DNA from: VXNE01 sp965203615
GTDB taxonomy: Bacteria; Pseudomonadota; Gammaproteobacteria; Pseudomonadales; Azotimanducaceae
Reading direction: 5' to 3'
Length of the DNA stretch: 64,000 nucleotides
NCBI GenBank assembly: GCA_965203615.1
Contig: OZ241900.1
Coordinates: forward strand, 62,001 to 126,000
Under the pieces are notes generated by a model. That model ran no database searches. It worked only from the letters and a program-made list of their open reading frames with translations, and was not told the DNA's origin. Shown piece after piece: positions 16,807 through 25,430 of this stretch (position 1 is its first letter; the number at the start of each line of letters is the position of its first letter). A program made the position numbers and the translations under genes.

Positions 16807-17130
16807 ATGCAACAGAAACAAGTCGTCCAGGAACTGCAAGCTCGCTACCGCAGCACGGCGGCAGCCGGATACGACCTCCATGTCGCTTTCGCGATCGCGG
16901 ACCGGCAACCGCTGGTGTGCCGAATGAACGAATCGGGCATCGTTTTCGATGCGCGGCTCACGCCCGAAGCGACCTTCTACTTCGACTCGGAGGAGACGCT
17001 CCTGTCGCTGCTGGGGGAAGGTGGCGACTTCGTTTCCGCCTTCATGCGGGGCGCTTTGCGCAGCGACGGACACATCACTCTCATCTTCATGCTGGCAATG
17101 GCTTTCCAGGCGGAACGACCGTCGCATTAA
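16807..17130 (+). CDS. SCP2 sterol-binding-domain protein
   Basis: 107 residues forming little more than one SCP2-like lipid-binding domain: LQARYRSTAAAGYDLHVAFAI region, LVCRMNESGIVFDARL, ATFYFDSEETLLSLL and GALRSDGHITLIFMLAMAF, all typical of the fold. Such small proteins bind lipids or isoprenoid quinone intermediates (UbiT and UbiJ carry this domain), but the ligand here is unknown. It stands alone, with a repeat copy just upstream and the convergent nudC downstream. Confidence 0.75.
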   Translation: MQQKQVVQELQARYRSTAAAGYDLHVAFAIADRQPLVCRMNESGIVFDARLTPEATFYFDSEETLLSLLGEGGDFVSAFMRGALRSDGHITLIFMLAMAFQAERPSH

Positions 17131-17155
17131 CACAACGGCGGGAGTCGCCCGTCGA

Positions 17156-18004
17156 TCAAGACTGACCGTTGGCCTCTCTCCTTTCCCTGACGAACGCGTC
17201 GATAAGCCAGGCGGAGATGGCCATCGGCGTGGGCGTACTCGGGCGCTGCGCGTAGTGGAACCACAGTGCCTCGTCAATCTCTTCCTCCTGGCAGACGATA
17301 TCGCCGCCCGCATAGTCGGCATGGAATCCGAGCATCAGCGAGTTCGGGAACGGCCACGGTTGGCTACCCATGTAGCGCAGGCCGGACACCCGGAGGCCCA
17401 CTTCCTCGAATACCTCGCGATGGACGGCCTGCTCGATGGATTCGCCGGGCTCGACGAAACCCGCGATCGTGCTGTAGGTGCCGTGCCGCCATCGGGCATT
17501 GCGCGCCAGGAGCATTTCGTCCCCCCTGCGCACGAGGACGATGATGCTCGGGGACAGTCTCGGATAGTTGAGCAATCCGCAGCGCGGGCATTGCTTGGCC
17601 CGGTCGACCTGGTGGTCCCGGGTCTCCGCGCCACAGCGGCCGCAGTAGCGATGCGTCCGGTGCCAATCGACAATCTGCTTGGCCCGACCCGCAAGGTAGA
17701 AGAAAGCCGAATCGACCCGTTCCATCCAGTCGCGCAGGCCAACGGCCGCGAACCCTTCCGGGACCGTCCCCTCGATCACCAGCGCGTAGCACGATTTACC
17801 CTCCCAGCGTCCGAGATAGTGCTTGAACGACACCTCGACATCGAACCAGCGAAACTCATCGCGCGTCACGGCCCTCGGGATTCCAGCCTCGCTCACGCAA
17901 ACGATGCGTTCCCCAACAAAGGTGAAGTAGAGTGCGTCATCGGTTTCGGCACCTGCCGGAGCAGCTACGAAGGACTCGAACGCGTCGGGCTCAGTCGGCC
18001 ACAT
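17156..18004 (-). CDS. nudC: NAD(+) diphosphatase / RNA deNADding enzyme NudC
   Basis: Nudix hydrolase cleaving NAD(H) to NMN(H) and AMP, and removing NAD caps from RNA. 282 residues from ATG 18004 (the frame is open from a TTG at 18034). Visible: zinc ribbon CGRCGAETRDH ... CPRCGLLNYPR, Nudix box GFVEPGESIEQAVHREVFEEVG, and the NudC-specific SQPWPFPNSLMLGF, which separates it from other Nudix enzymes. Complete. Confidence 0.93.
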   Translation of the reverse strand: MWPTEPDAFESFVAAPAGAETDDALYFTFVGERIVCVSEAGIPRAVTRDEFRWFDVEVSFKHYLGRWEGKSCYALVIEGTVPEGFAAVGLRDWMERVDSAFFYLAGRAKQIVDWHRTHRYCGRCGAETRDHQVDRAKQCPRCGLLNYPRLSPSIIVLVRRGDEMLLARNARWRHGTYSTIAGFVEPGESIEQAVHREVFEEVGLRVSGLRYMGSQPWPFPNSLMLGFHADYAGGDIVCQEEEIDEALWFHYAQRPSTPTPMAISAWLIDAFVRERREANGQS

Positions 18005-18117
18005 CACTGGTTCTCTCGACCGGGAAGGAGGCAACTATAAACCATCGCCGGGCCGGCTCAGCGAGCCCCCAATTTCTCCCGCGCGACTTCCGATCCGGAG
18101 GAATAGGATATCGACCC

Positions 18118-18183
18118 ATGCATGCAGCAGCCCGTAACCCGGCACGCCGGATCCGAGCCACCCTGCTCGGGAGGGTGCCGTGA
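18118..18183 (+). CDS. Possible 21-codon upstream ORF
   Basis: ATG at 18118 with GGAGGAATAGGA 10 to 21 bases upstream; the product would be MHAAARNPARRIRATLLGRVP. Its TGA overlaps the GTG start of the parvulin gene (GTGA at 18180). The better ribosome binding site belongs to this ORF, so it may serve to deliver ribosomes to the next gene by coupling, or be a remnant. No homology recognised. Confidence 0.35.
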   Translation: MHAAARNPARRIRATLLGRVP

Positions 18184-19058
18184 ATCGCCTCCTGCGGGAG
18201 CCACTCCTGCACTTCCTGGCCGTCGGCGCCGCACTGTTCCTGGCGTTCGAGTGGGCGGGGAATGACGATGCGGCACGTGAAGACAAAATACGCGTCGATC
18301 GACCCGGCCTCGTACAGTTCCTTTCGTACCGCGATCCCCGCCTCAACGCGGATTCGGCCGCGGACGCATTTGGATCAATGACGCGCCCACAACGCGACGC
18401 GCTCATCGAGGAATATATCCGGGAGGAGGTGCTTTTCCGCCAGGCGCGAGCGATGGGTCTCGACCCCTACGACTACGTTGGCCGGCGTCGCCTGATCACA
18501 CAGCTTGACTACATCAACCGCGGATTCATCGAAACCACCCTGGAGTTTTCCGAGGACGAGTTGCGAGCCTTTTACGAGGCCAACGGGCAACGCTACTTCG
18601 TCCCGCCCCGGATCACGTTCACGCACGCGTACTTCAGTTCGGACAGCCGCGGGGAGAACGCGGAGTCGTTCGCCCGTCTGAAACTCGCGGAACTCAACGA
18701 AAACCAGGTGCCGTTTCATGCCGGTCCCTCGCATGGCGACGTGTTTCTCTACCACAAGAACTACGTAGCCCGGGAAGCGGAGGAAATAGCTTCCCATTTC
18801 GGCGCCGACTTTGCCTCGGCAGTATTCGCGCAGGAACCCTCGAAACGCTGGATCGGGCCCGTCTCATCCGAGTACGGCCATCACGTCGTGATGGTTTCCT
18901 CGCGCAAACCCGGCTATTCGCCGCCGATGGCGGAGGTCCAGCAACGCGTCATCCAGGACCTGGCGTTTGAGCGCACGCGCGACGAACTGGACCGCTACTA
19001 CCGGGAGGCCCGGACTGCCTATGACATTGTCATCGACCTGCCCGAGGCGTCACCTTGA
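18180..19058 (+). CDS. Parvulin-like peptidyl-prolyl isomerase, membrane-anchored
   Basis: 292 residues; an N-terminal hydrophobic stretch (LLHFLAVGAALFLAFEW) anchors or exports it, followed by a chaperone-like helical part and a PpiC/parvulin domain (about 140-270) with VPPRITFTHAYFS, GPVSSEYGHHVVMVSSR and PMAEVQQRVIQDL. Acts presumably on envelope proteins. GTG start, coupled to the small ORF upstream; its own stop overlaps the next start (TTGA). A parvulin plus HupE/UreJ protein pair recurs in marine gammaproteobacteria, but the joint role is not known. Confidence 0.8.
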   Translation: MNRLLREPLLHFLAVGAALFLAFEWAGNDDAAREDKIRVDRPGLVQFLSYRDPRLNADSAADAFGSMTRPQRDALIEEYIREEVLFRQARAMGLDPYDYVGRRRLITQLDYINRGFIETTLEFSEDELRAFYEANGQRYFVPPRITFTHAYFSSDSRGENAESFARLKLAELNENQVPFHAGPSHGDVFLYHKNYVAREAEEIASHFGADFASAVFAQEPSKRWIGPVSSEYGHHVVMVSSRKPGYSPPMAEVQQRVIQDLAFERTRDELDRYYREARTAYDIVIDLPEASP

Positions 19059-20008
19059 GGTTGCCCGCGGGTCTCCTGTGCATCGTAACCACCTCGCTTG
19101 CCGCCGCCGACGACCTGCGTCCCCTGGTCGTGGAGATCAACGAGGATTTCAGTCACCGGTACCTGGTGCGGATCAAGACGCCACCACGGGTCCCGGCGAA
19201 CAACGTCCCGCAGGTCGTGTTTCCCGAGACCTGCAGTACAAGCGAACCGACCCGCGGCCCGACGCTGATTGAGTGTGCCGACCCACCTCACGGCGCCGAG
19301 CTATCGATCCGCTACCCGCGTGGCGAGGTGCCGAACCCGACGGTGGCAAGGGTGAATCTCGCGACGGGAGAGAGCCACACGGTGGCGCTTTCCTCGGGGA
19401 TACGATCCTTCAGGATGCCCGGGCCGGAGGACGTCATATCGGTTGCCACGCAGTACCTGTGGCTTGGAGCGGAGCACATCTGGAAGGGGTTCGACCACTT
19501 GCTGTTCCTGGTCTGCCTGATCTGGATTGCGGGCACCTGGAAGCGGATAGTGATCACGATTACGGGCTTCACGCTGGCGCATTCGGTCACGCTCGCCGTG
19601 TCAGCGCTCGACATCGTCCGTCTACCCGTGCCCCCCATCGAGGCGGTGATCGCTCTCAGCGTGCTGTTTCTCGCGAGCGAAGTCACAAGGGGACCCCGCC
19701 GAAACCTGACGTGGCGTCACCCGATAGCGGTCTCGAGTGCATTCGGGCTGCTCCACGGGCTCGGTTTCGCCGCCGTGCTGAATGAGATTGGTCTGCCCCG
19801 CGTCGAGGTCTTCACCGGACTCGTCTTCTTCAACATTGGCGTCGAGATCGGCCAGGTGATCTTCGCCCTGGGAGTGATTCTTCTCATCCGGACAGCAACC
19901 CGGATAGCCGGAGATTCCGTCCTTCAGCACGGGCGAGTCCTGGCGGGGTACGCGGTCGGGTGCATCGCCGCCTACTGGCTTATCGAGCGACTGGCTGCCT
20001 ACGCCTGA
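19055..20008 (+). CDS. HupE/UreJ family membrane protein
   Basis: 317 residues. Signal peptide MRLPAGLLCIVTTSLAAA, an extracytoplasmic domain of about 125 residues, then six or so membrane segments with GFDHLLFLVCLIWIAG, ITGFTLAHSVTLAVSAL, GLLHGLGFAAVL and VFFNIGVEIGQ. The His-rich transmembrane motifs are those of the HupE/UreJ family, secondary metal (nickel or cobalt) transporters in characterised cases. No hydrogenase or urease genes are in the window, so the substrate is open. TTG start overlaps the parvulin stop. Confidence 0.8.
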   Translation: MRLPAGLLCIVTTSLAAADDLRPLVVEINEDFSHRYLVRIKTPPRVPANNVPQVVFPETCSTSEPTRGPTLIECADPPHGAELSIRYPRGEVPNPTVARVNLATGESHTVALSSGIRSFRMPGPEDVISVATQYLWLGAEHIWKGFDHLLFLVCLIWIAGTWKRIVITITGFTLAHSVTLAVSALDIVRLPVPPIEAVIALSVLFLASEVTRGPRRNLTWRHPIAVSSAFGLLHGLGFAAVLNEIGLPRVEVFTGLVFFNIGVEIGQVIFALGVILLIRTATRIAGDSVLQHGRVLAGYAVGCIAAYWLIERLAAYA

Positions 20009-20039
20009 ATCCCGCCGCACGGAGGGCGGTTTCCAACGG

Positions 20040-20768
20040 CTACGTCGCGGGAGCGGTCTCGCGCCAGACGACGCCACCATCGCCATCGGCTTCCATCCTG
20101 TCGAGCATCGCCTCGTGAAAGGCCAGTTCCTGCGGCGTGGCCCGAACCACCGGCAGCCGGGGCCGATCGGCGGGCAGGCGTTCGAATCCATCCGCGTCCG
20201 AAAGGACGTTCTGCGTCGAATCGGAGTCGAACAGGGAGGTTTGCCCCCCGGTCATCAACAGGTAAACGTCGGCCAGAATCTCCGCGTCGAGCAACGCCCC
20301 GTGGAGTTCCCGCTGGGAGTTGTCCACGCCATAGCGCCGGCACAACGCGTCCAGGGAGTTTTGCTGCCCCGGGTGCCGGCGACGGGCCATGTCCAGGGTG
20401 TCGGTAACCTCGCAGATGTCGCCGATGGATGGCGGAAGTCCATCGGTATCGGGCAACAGGCCGAATTCGAAATCGATAAATGAGAGGTCGAACGGAGCGT
20501 TGTGGATGATCAGTTCGGCGCCCCGAACAAAGTCGAGAAACTCCAGGGCGACATCCCCGAACACGGGTTCTTTCGCCAGCCGCTCCAGGGTCAAGCCATG
20601 CACTTCGAATGCCGCGTCGTCAATCGGCCGTTCCGGATTGACGTAGCGATGGAACCGGCTGCCGGTCAGGTGGCGATCCATGATCTCCAGCGCGCCGATC
20701 TCGATGATGCGGTGTCCCTGCTCGGGCTCGAGCCCGGTCGTTTCGGTATCCAGAACTATCTGGCGCAT
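20040..20768 (-). CDS. dnaQ: DNA polymerase III epsilon subunit (proofreading exonuclease)
   Basis: 3'-5' exonuclease subunit of the replicative polymerase core. 242 residues from the ATG at 20768; motifs ExoI IVLDTETTGLEPE, ExoII IIHNAPFDLSFIDFE and ExoIII HGALLDAEILADVYL supply the DEDDh residues, and IEIGALEI and EVHGLTLERL are typical. C-terminal tail for alpha-subunit binding is present. Start overlaps the end of rnhA by 13 bases. The open frame up to 20972 is a shadow of rnhA. Confidence 0.95.
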   Translation of the reverse strand: MRQIVLDTETTGLEPEQGHRIIEIGALEIMDRHLTGSRFHRYVNPERPIDDAAFEVHGLTLERLAKEPVFGDVALEFLDFVRGAELIIHNAPFDLSFIDFEFGLLPDTDGLPPSIGDICEVTDTLDMARRRHPGQQNSLDALCRRYGVDNSQRELHGALLDAEILADVYLLMTGGQTSLFDSDSTQNVLSDADGFERLPADRPRLPVVRATPQELAFHEAMLDRMEADGDGGVVWRETAPAT

Positions 20769-21220
20769 GGGCCGGCGAGCATCTCGTCTATGGCGTCGTT
20801 CGCCGCCTGATCGACGCGCTCGTTCTCTTCCACTCCGCTGTGACCCTTGACCCACAACCACTCGACGTCGTGCAGCGCGGCAAGCGCGTCCAGGCGTTCC
20901 CAGAGCGCCCGATTCTTGACGGGACTCCTTGCCGATGTCCTCCAGCCATTCGACTTCCAGCGACGCATCCACTGCGTGACGCCCAGCCGGACGTACTGCG
21001 AATCCGTAGTCAGGCGTACTCGACGGCGAGGATTGCCAAGCGCCGACAATCCTTCGATCGCCGCCATGAGTTCCATGCGGTTGTTGGTACTGCTCGCCGC
21101 GGCACCCTTCAGCAGGGTTTCGGCCTCGTCAACCCGCAACAGGGCGGCCCAGCCGCCGGGCCCCGGATTTCCCCGGCACGCGCCGTCGGTAAAGATCTCG
21201 ACCAGCGGCTGCGTGTTCAC
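20756..21220 (-). CDS. rnhA: Ribonuclease HI
   Basis: Degrades RNA in RNA-DNA hybrids. 154 residues from GTG 21220. Catalytic residues are visible in FTDGACRGNPGPGGW (Asp), MELMAAIEGL (Glu), LTTDSQYV (Asp), VKGHSG and VDQAAND (Asp). Lies between the yafS-like methyltransferase gene (4-base overlap at 21217-21220) and dnaQ, the E. coli order yafS-rnhA-dnaQ. Confidence 0.95.
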   Translation of the reverse strand: MNTQPLVEIFTDGACRGNPGPGGWAALLRVDEAETLLKGAAASSTNNRMELMAAIEGLSALGNPRRRVRLTTDSQYVRLGVTQWMRRWKSNGWRTSARSPVKNRALWERLDALAALHDVEWLWVKGHSGVEENERVDQAANDAIDEMLAGPCAR

Positions 21221-22002
21221 TGGCGGGCCATGGGGCGCGGCATTGCAAAGGGCGCGATGTTGTTGCCCTCGGCGGTCAAACGCCCGAGGCCGGTTCGCGC
21301 GGCCGCGTTCTTCGCGGCAAGCACCAGGTATACACCGCCTATCGGCACGCGCCGACGGGCAAGCCAGTCCCCAACCTTCCGCCAACGTTCCCCGTCGAGC
21401 CCCAGGTTCAGGCTGGCCCGGTAATTCAGGTACCGAATGTCCTCCTCCCGGTCAAAGCCGAGAACCGCCAGCCAATCGCTCAGCCGGTACACGGTGACCA
21501 GCGACATTCCACGAGGACGGCGCAGATTCCACATCGACAACGGATTGAAGGAACAGATCAGCAACCTGCCTCCCGGGCGGATCACCCGCGTGATCTCCCG
21601 AATGGCGGCACGCGCATCCTCTGCATACTCGAGGGCATGGTGGACGATAACGCCATCCACGCTGTTCGAAGCGATCGGCAACGCCTCCAGGGCCGTGATC
21701 GACGACGGCAGTTCACTTTGGCGGGCAGCGCCCGGGTCTTGAGAAAGGTAGAACCGGCTCTTCACCATGCAACGCGCCGTCGCTGCCGCCGACCGGGGGA
21801 CGGGACCCGCCCAGAGCAGGCTTTCCCCGTGAAAGCGGCGCACTTGCCTGCGTATCAACGCCGTTTCGCGCTCCAAAAGCCGCTTGCCAGGCTCGGTCTC
21901 GAACCAGTTCCTGATGAACCGGAGCGGTTGAGAAGAAACCGGCGGAGCAAGGTTGCGAATGACGGTGTTTTCCCGCAAAGTAGCGATGAAATCCGCCGTC
22001 AT
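21217..22002 (-). CDS. SAM-dependent methyltransferase, YafS-like
   Basis: 261 residues from ATG 22002. Class I Rossmann methyltransferase of the type-11 group: SSITALEALPIASNSVDGVIVHHALEYAEDA carries the acidic SAM-binding loop and the hhALEY motif, followed by ITRVIRPGGRLLI. The early GxGxG loop is weak in this copy. Position before rnhA and the length match YafS; substrate unknown. The frame is open to 22173 but overlaps the divergent transglycosylase gene region, so the later start is preferred. Confidence 0.75.
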   Translation of the reverse strand: MTADFIATLRENTVIRNLAPPVSSQPLRFIRNWFETEPGKRLLERETALIRRQVRRFHGESLLWAGPVPRSAAATARCMVKSRFYLSQDPGAARQSELPSSITALEALPIASNSVDGVIVHHALEYAEDARAAIREITRVIRPGGRLLICSFNPLSMWNLRRPRGMSLVTVYRLSDWLAVLGFDREEDIRYLNYRASLNLGLDGERWRKVGDWLARRRVPIGGVYLVLAAKNAAARTGLGRLTAEGNNIAPFAMPRPMARQ

Positions 22003-22171
22003 TTTGTACCGCGCGGATTCGATCCGCAACCCAAGAAACACGCCCGACAAGAAAGAAGAAACGCCTGCGATGCGTGTAGCCCACAGCACGCCCACTGTTG
22101 CCGGAGTTGTCGTCGACTTCGGCGCGCCTGCACGCATCGATATGGCCCGAAACACTTCCGCATCCATCGTC

Positions 22172-23002
22172 ATGAGCCTTCGATCGCTGGTTGCGTTGGC
22201 GCTGGTTTCCGCTGCCTGCTCCGCCGGCGCGTTAACGGATGAACCATCTGTCGAGTCGTCCGGGTTTCTGGAGGCGCTTCGGCAAGGTTTCGCTTTGAAC
22301 CACAGGCTGGACCAGCCCGTGGTGTTGCACGAGATAGATCGCGTCAGACGCAGCCCCTCCTACCTGGCAATGCTGTCGCCTCGAATCGAGCGCTACTTGC
22401 CCGCAATCTGCTCGGAGGCGCGGCATCGCGGCATGCCAGCCGAAATCTGTCTTCTTCCGATTATCGAGAGCGGTGTCGATCCGGCGGCCGTATCTCACAG
22501 TGGAGCGAGAGGCCTGTGGCAACTGGTTCCCGGAACCGCAACACGCTATGGCCTGAAGATCACCTGGCTGATCGACGAACGCCGCGACCCGATCGCTTCG
22601 ACCGATGCGGCACTCCGGTACCTGGGCGATCTGCAGCGCCGTTTCGGCGACTGGACGCTCGCGCTTGCAGCCTATAACTGCGGAGAAACGACGGTAGCCA
22701 ACGCGTTGGGCGGCGCGGGCGCCGGTGCCTCGTTCTTCGACCTGCGATGGCCCACGGAGACGGCGGCCTACGTTCCGAGGCTACTCGCCTACGCGGCGAT
22801 ATTTGCCGACCCGTCCGCCCACGGCATCAGCCTGCCCGACCGCCTGCGACAGAAGACGGCATGGCTCCGGCCCGCGCCCGCGGCGCCCCGCGCTCGGGGC
22901 GAATCAGCGTCGGCTTTCGCGCCTCCCGCGGCAGGAGGCCAAGTGGTTTACAGGCCCGCGTCCTCTCTCAGGGCGCCCAATACCGAACCCATGGAACGCT
23001 GA
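22172..23002 (+). CDS. MltD-like lytic transglycosylase, short form
   Basis: Cleaves peptidoglycan glycan strands in the periplasm. 276 residues from ATG 22172 giving signal peptide MSLRSLVALALVSAACSAGA. SLT domain with catalytic Glu in LPIIESGVDP, SHSGARGLWQLVPGTATRYGL and ALAAYNCGETTV, as in MltD. E. coli MltD is about 450 residues with C-terminal LysM repeats; these are missing, the tail here being Ala/Pro-rich. In E. coli mltD and gloB sit beside yafS; gloB is absent here. The 3' end overlaps ppiD by 55 bases on the opposite strand. Confidence 0.8.
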   Translation: MSLRSLVALALVSAACSAGALTDEPSVESSGFLEALRQGFALNHRLDQPVVLHEIDRVRRSPSYLAMLSPRIERYLPAICSEARHRGMPAEICLLPIIESGVDPAAVSHSGARGLWQLVPGTATRYGLKITWLIDERRDPIASTDAALRYLGDLQRRFGDWTLALAAYNCGETTVANALGGAGAGASFFDLRWPTETAAYVPRLLAYAAIFADPSAHGISLPDRLRQKTAWLRPAPAAPRARGESASAFAPPAAGGQVVYRPASSLRAPNTEPMER

Positions 23003-24843
23003 CTCGCCAGTTGCGCCAATTCACCGCGCAAACTGGCGCGTTCCGCCTCGCTCATGGCGCCATAGTCACCCGGTTCGACGCGGGAGACCACCACCAGGAT
23101 GGAACTACCGTTCGGAAGCCGGGTCGTCGTTGCAGAGCGTTCGCCGCCGAACGGCGGAGACAGCCTGAAGGCAGCTTCGCGCACCGAGACGGGGATACCT
23201 GGATCGACATACCCAGTTGACTCGTGGGTCTCCCAGGTCAACGAGTACTCGCTGGCCACATCCGAGGCAGCAGCGCCGGAAAGCAAGCGCCCCAGCGCAG
23301 ACTCGGCGGCGACGGATGCCGCCTCGCCGGCCCGCCGTGTGACCAGCGTCTCCCGGATGCTGTCGGCCACTTCCTCGAGTGGAACTTCCGCGGCGGGACG
23401 ATGGGCGGTCACCCGCACCACAAACGCTGTATCGCCCGCGACGTTGACGGCGGGACTGTTGTAGCCTTCAACGAGCACATCCGGCTCGAAGGCGGCCTCT
23501 CGCAGCACCCTGTCGCCAAAGGGTCCGTCGCCCGCCTCGCGGGTCACTCCCTCGGCCACGCGGATATCCAGCCCCAGGGTCTCGACGATGCCGTTTAGCG
23601 TATCCGGCTGTTCGAATGCGATCTCGTCCATCACCCGGAAATTCTCTTCGAAAACGGGATCTGCCCGATCACGTTTGATCGACTCCGTGAGCCGGTCCCG
23701 CTCGTCCTCGAACGCTCGCGGTTCACCCTGCCGTACTTCGAGCAATGTAATCAGGTGGACGCCAAACTGTGTCGTTACGGGTTCGGAGATTTCACCGATT
23801 CCAAGGTCCCATAGCGCCTCTTCAAACGGTGGCACGAAGGTGCCTCGACCGGCAAAGCCGAGGTCGCCATCGGTCGCGGCCGATCCCGCATCTTCCGACA
23901 CCTCTTTCGCCTTGTCACCAAAGGACGCGCCGCGTTCGATTTCCGAACGAATTGCAAGGAGCATGGCAACGGCATCCTGCTCCGACCGCGACTCGCCTGT
24001 CTCCAGCAGTATGTGCGCGGCACGCCGCTCCTCGCCTCCACCCGATTCGACCCAAATGCGCTCCTCCTCTTCGAACGCTGCGACGATGTCCTCCTCCGCC
24101 ACTTCCTGCTCCGCCGCCAGGGCTTGCAGCGACAACTCGACATACTCGAGGTCGACGTTCTCTTTCGTCAGGTAGAGGTGGATGTTCTCGTCGTAGTAGC
24201 GCCCAACCTCGTCATCGGAAATCTCGATGCCCTCGGCGAAGCCGTCGGCGGCAAATTCCAGATAGGCGATGTCCCTGCTTTGCCGCAGAACGCGCGACGC
24301 GTCCCTGACTTCCTGATCGGTCACAACGGCGGAGTTCTGAACAGCGCCGACAAGCTGTTCAAGGCGAACGTTGCGCGCCTGGTCGTCGAGGAACGATGCC
24401 GGCGAGAATCCTGCGTTCGCCAGAACTGAACGGAACCGTCCTTCATCGAAAACGCCGTCCACCCGAAACTCATCCATGGACGTGATCGCCCGATCCAATT
24501 CGCTCCTCGCCACCGCAAGATTCAGATCGTCCGCCAGTTGAAGCAGAAGGGTGCGATTGATCAGCGTATGCAATGTCGTCTTTCGAAGCTGCTCGCGGTC
24601 GATGAGGGACGGGTCGAGATCGTCGCCAAGTTCGGCGCGCAGCATGTCCAGGCGTCGCTCCGTTTCGCCTTCCAGGTAGGCCGCGGTTATCTCTTCGCCG
24701 TTCACGGTCGCCGCGACGGGCTCGCCAACGGGGAACAGGTTGAAAGCCCCGAACCCGAACGCCGTCAGGACGAACGCGATAATGGCGACCATGATCTTGG
24801 CGCCCAGGGATTGCGCGCCATCACGCATCTTTTGCAGCATCAT
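22948..24843 (-). CDS. ppiD: Periplasmic chaperone / peptidyl-prolyl isomerase PpiD
   Basis: Membrane-anchored SurA-N/parvulin protein that assists secreted proteins leaving the Sec translocon. 631 residues: short cytoplasmic N-terminus, one membrane helix (IMVAIIAFVLTAFGFGAF, residues about 17-36), SurA-type chaperone region, one PpiC domain (about 270-365; AAHILLETGES, GDLGFAGRGTFVPPFEEALW, TQFGVHLITLLEV), then C-terminal chaperone segments. Size and order fit PpiD (623 in E. coli). Conserved neighbour of hupB and lon. Confidence 0.93.
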   Translation of the reverse strand: MMLQKMRDGAQSLGAKIMVAIIAFVLTAFGFGAFNLFPVGEPVAATVNGEEITAAYLEGETERRLDMLRAELGDDLDPSLIDREQLRKTTLHTLINRTLLLQLADDLNLAVARSELDRAITSMDEFRVDGVFDEGRFRSVLANAGFSPASFLDDQARNVRLEQLVGAVQNSAVVTDQEVRDASRVLRQSRDIAYLEFAADGFAEGIEISDDEVGRYYDENIHLYLTKENVDLEYVELSLQALAAEQEVAEEDIVAAFEEEERIWVESGGGEERRAAHILLETGESRSEQDAVAMLLAIRSEIERGASFGDKAKEVSEDAGSAATDGDLGFAGRGTFVPPFEEALWDLGIGEISEPVTTQFGVHLITLLEVRQGEPRAFEDERDRLTESIKRDRADPVFEENFRVMDEIAFEQPDTLNGIVETLGLDIRVAEGVTREAGDGPFGDRVLREAAFEPDVLVEGYNSPAVNVAGDTAFVVRVTAHRPAAEVPLEEVADSIRETLVTRRAGEAASVAAESALGRLLSGAAASDVASEYSLTWETHESTGYVDPGIPVSVREAAFRLSPPFGGERSATTTRLPNGSSILVVVSRVEPGDYGAMSEAERASLRGELAQLASQRSMGSVLGALREDAGL

Positions 24844-24993
24844 GTCTGCGGCATCACGTCATCAGTGCTCCATTAAGGTGCGCGCGCGCAATCATCGCCG
24901 GCCCTGGCTGGCAAGGTTTGGTCACCGCACGATCTTTGCGCGCGGCGTCGCGATACGGCTTGCATCGAAGTACGCCTCCAGCGTCGGGAGGAG

Positions 24994-25051
24994 ATGCCGG
25001 CACTTCCTTTACGCGTCCGCGGTTGGGGAAGCTCCCCGGCTGAGTGCTCCT
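24994..25051. repeat. Dispersed repeat copy C, touching hupB
   Basis: Reverse complement reads TAGGAGCACTCAGCCGGGG, AGCTTCCCC, GGACGCGTAAAGGAAGTGCCGGCA, matching the left module of copy B and copy D. The TAG at its start is the hupB stop codon (25050-25052). The remaining 24844-24993 between ppiD and this repeat holds no gene I can support. Confidence 0.75.
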
Positions 25052-25325
25052 AGCCGTTGACGGCGTCTCTCAGCGCCTTGCCCGCCTTGAACGCCGGCAC
25101 CCTGGAAGCCGCGATTTCGATAGCCTCGCCCGTTCGCGGGTTACGCCCGGTTCGCGCCGCCCTGTCGCGCACGGAGAAGGTCCCAAATCCCGCGATAGCT
25201 ACCGGTTCGGAGTCTTTCAGGGATGAGGCCACTGCGTCGCACAGTGCTTCCACCGCTCTGCCCGCGGCAGCCTTGGAAATCTCGGCCGAGTTGGAAATCG
25301 AATCGATTAGTTCTGATTTATTCAT
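25050..25325 (-). CDS. hupB: DNA-binding protein HU-beta
   Basis: Histone-like nucleoid protein; 91 residues from ATG 25325 (a TTG two codons earlier is unlikely). HU signature GFGTFSVRDRAARTGRNPRTGE with the DNA-binding arm and C-terminal VPAFKAGKALRDAVN. A sigma70-type promoter lies in the end of lon (25401-25430), so hupB is probably transcribed both on its own and by readthrough. The stop codon is provided by a dispersed repeat copy. Confidence 0.97.
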   Translation of the reverse strand: MNKSELIDSISNSAEISKAAAGRAVEALCDAVASSLKDSEPVAIAGFGTFSVRDRAARTGRNPRTGEAIEIAASRVPAFKAGKALRDAVNG

Positions 25326-25400
25326 GCTCAATCTTACTCACATGGTACGTATGAAACCGGGTTGGGAAATGTTTCCAAGCTATCGCTGGGCAACACGAGT

Positions 25401-25430
25401 CTTATATCAACGGCGAAAAAACGCTGTCAA
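25401..25430 (-). promoter_or_regulatory. Sigma70-type promoter of hupB inside the lon stop region
   Basis: On the minus strand TTGACA (25425-25430), 18 bases, TATAAG (25401-25406). The -10 hexamer overlaps the lon TAA (25402-25404), so the promoter is embedded in lon coding sequence for the residues DSVFSPLI. Predicted start about 25394, giving a leader near 70 bases. Confidence 0.7.
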
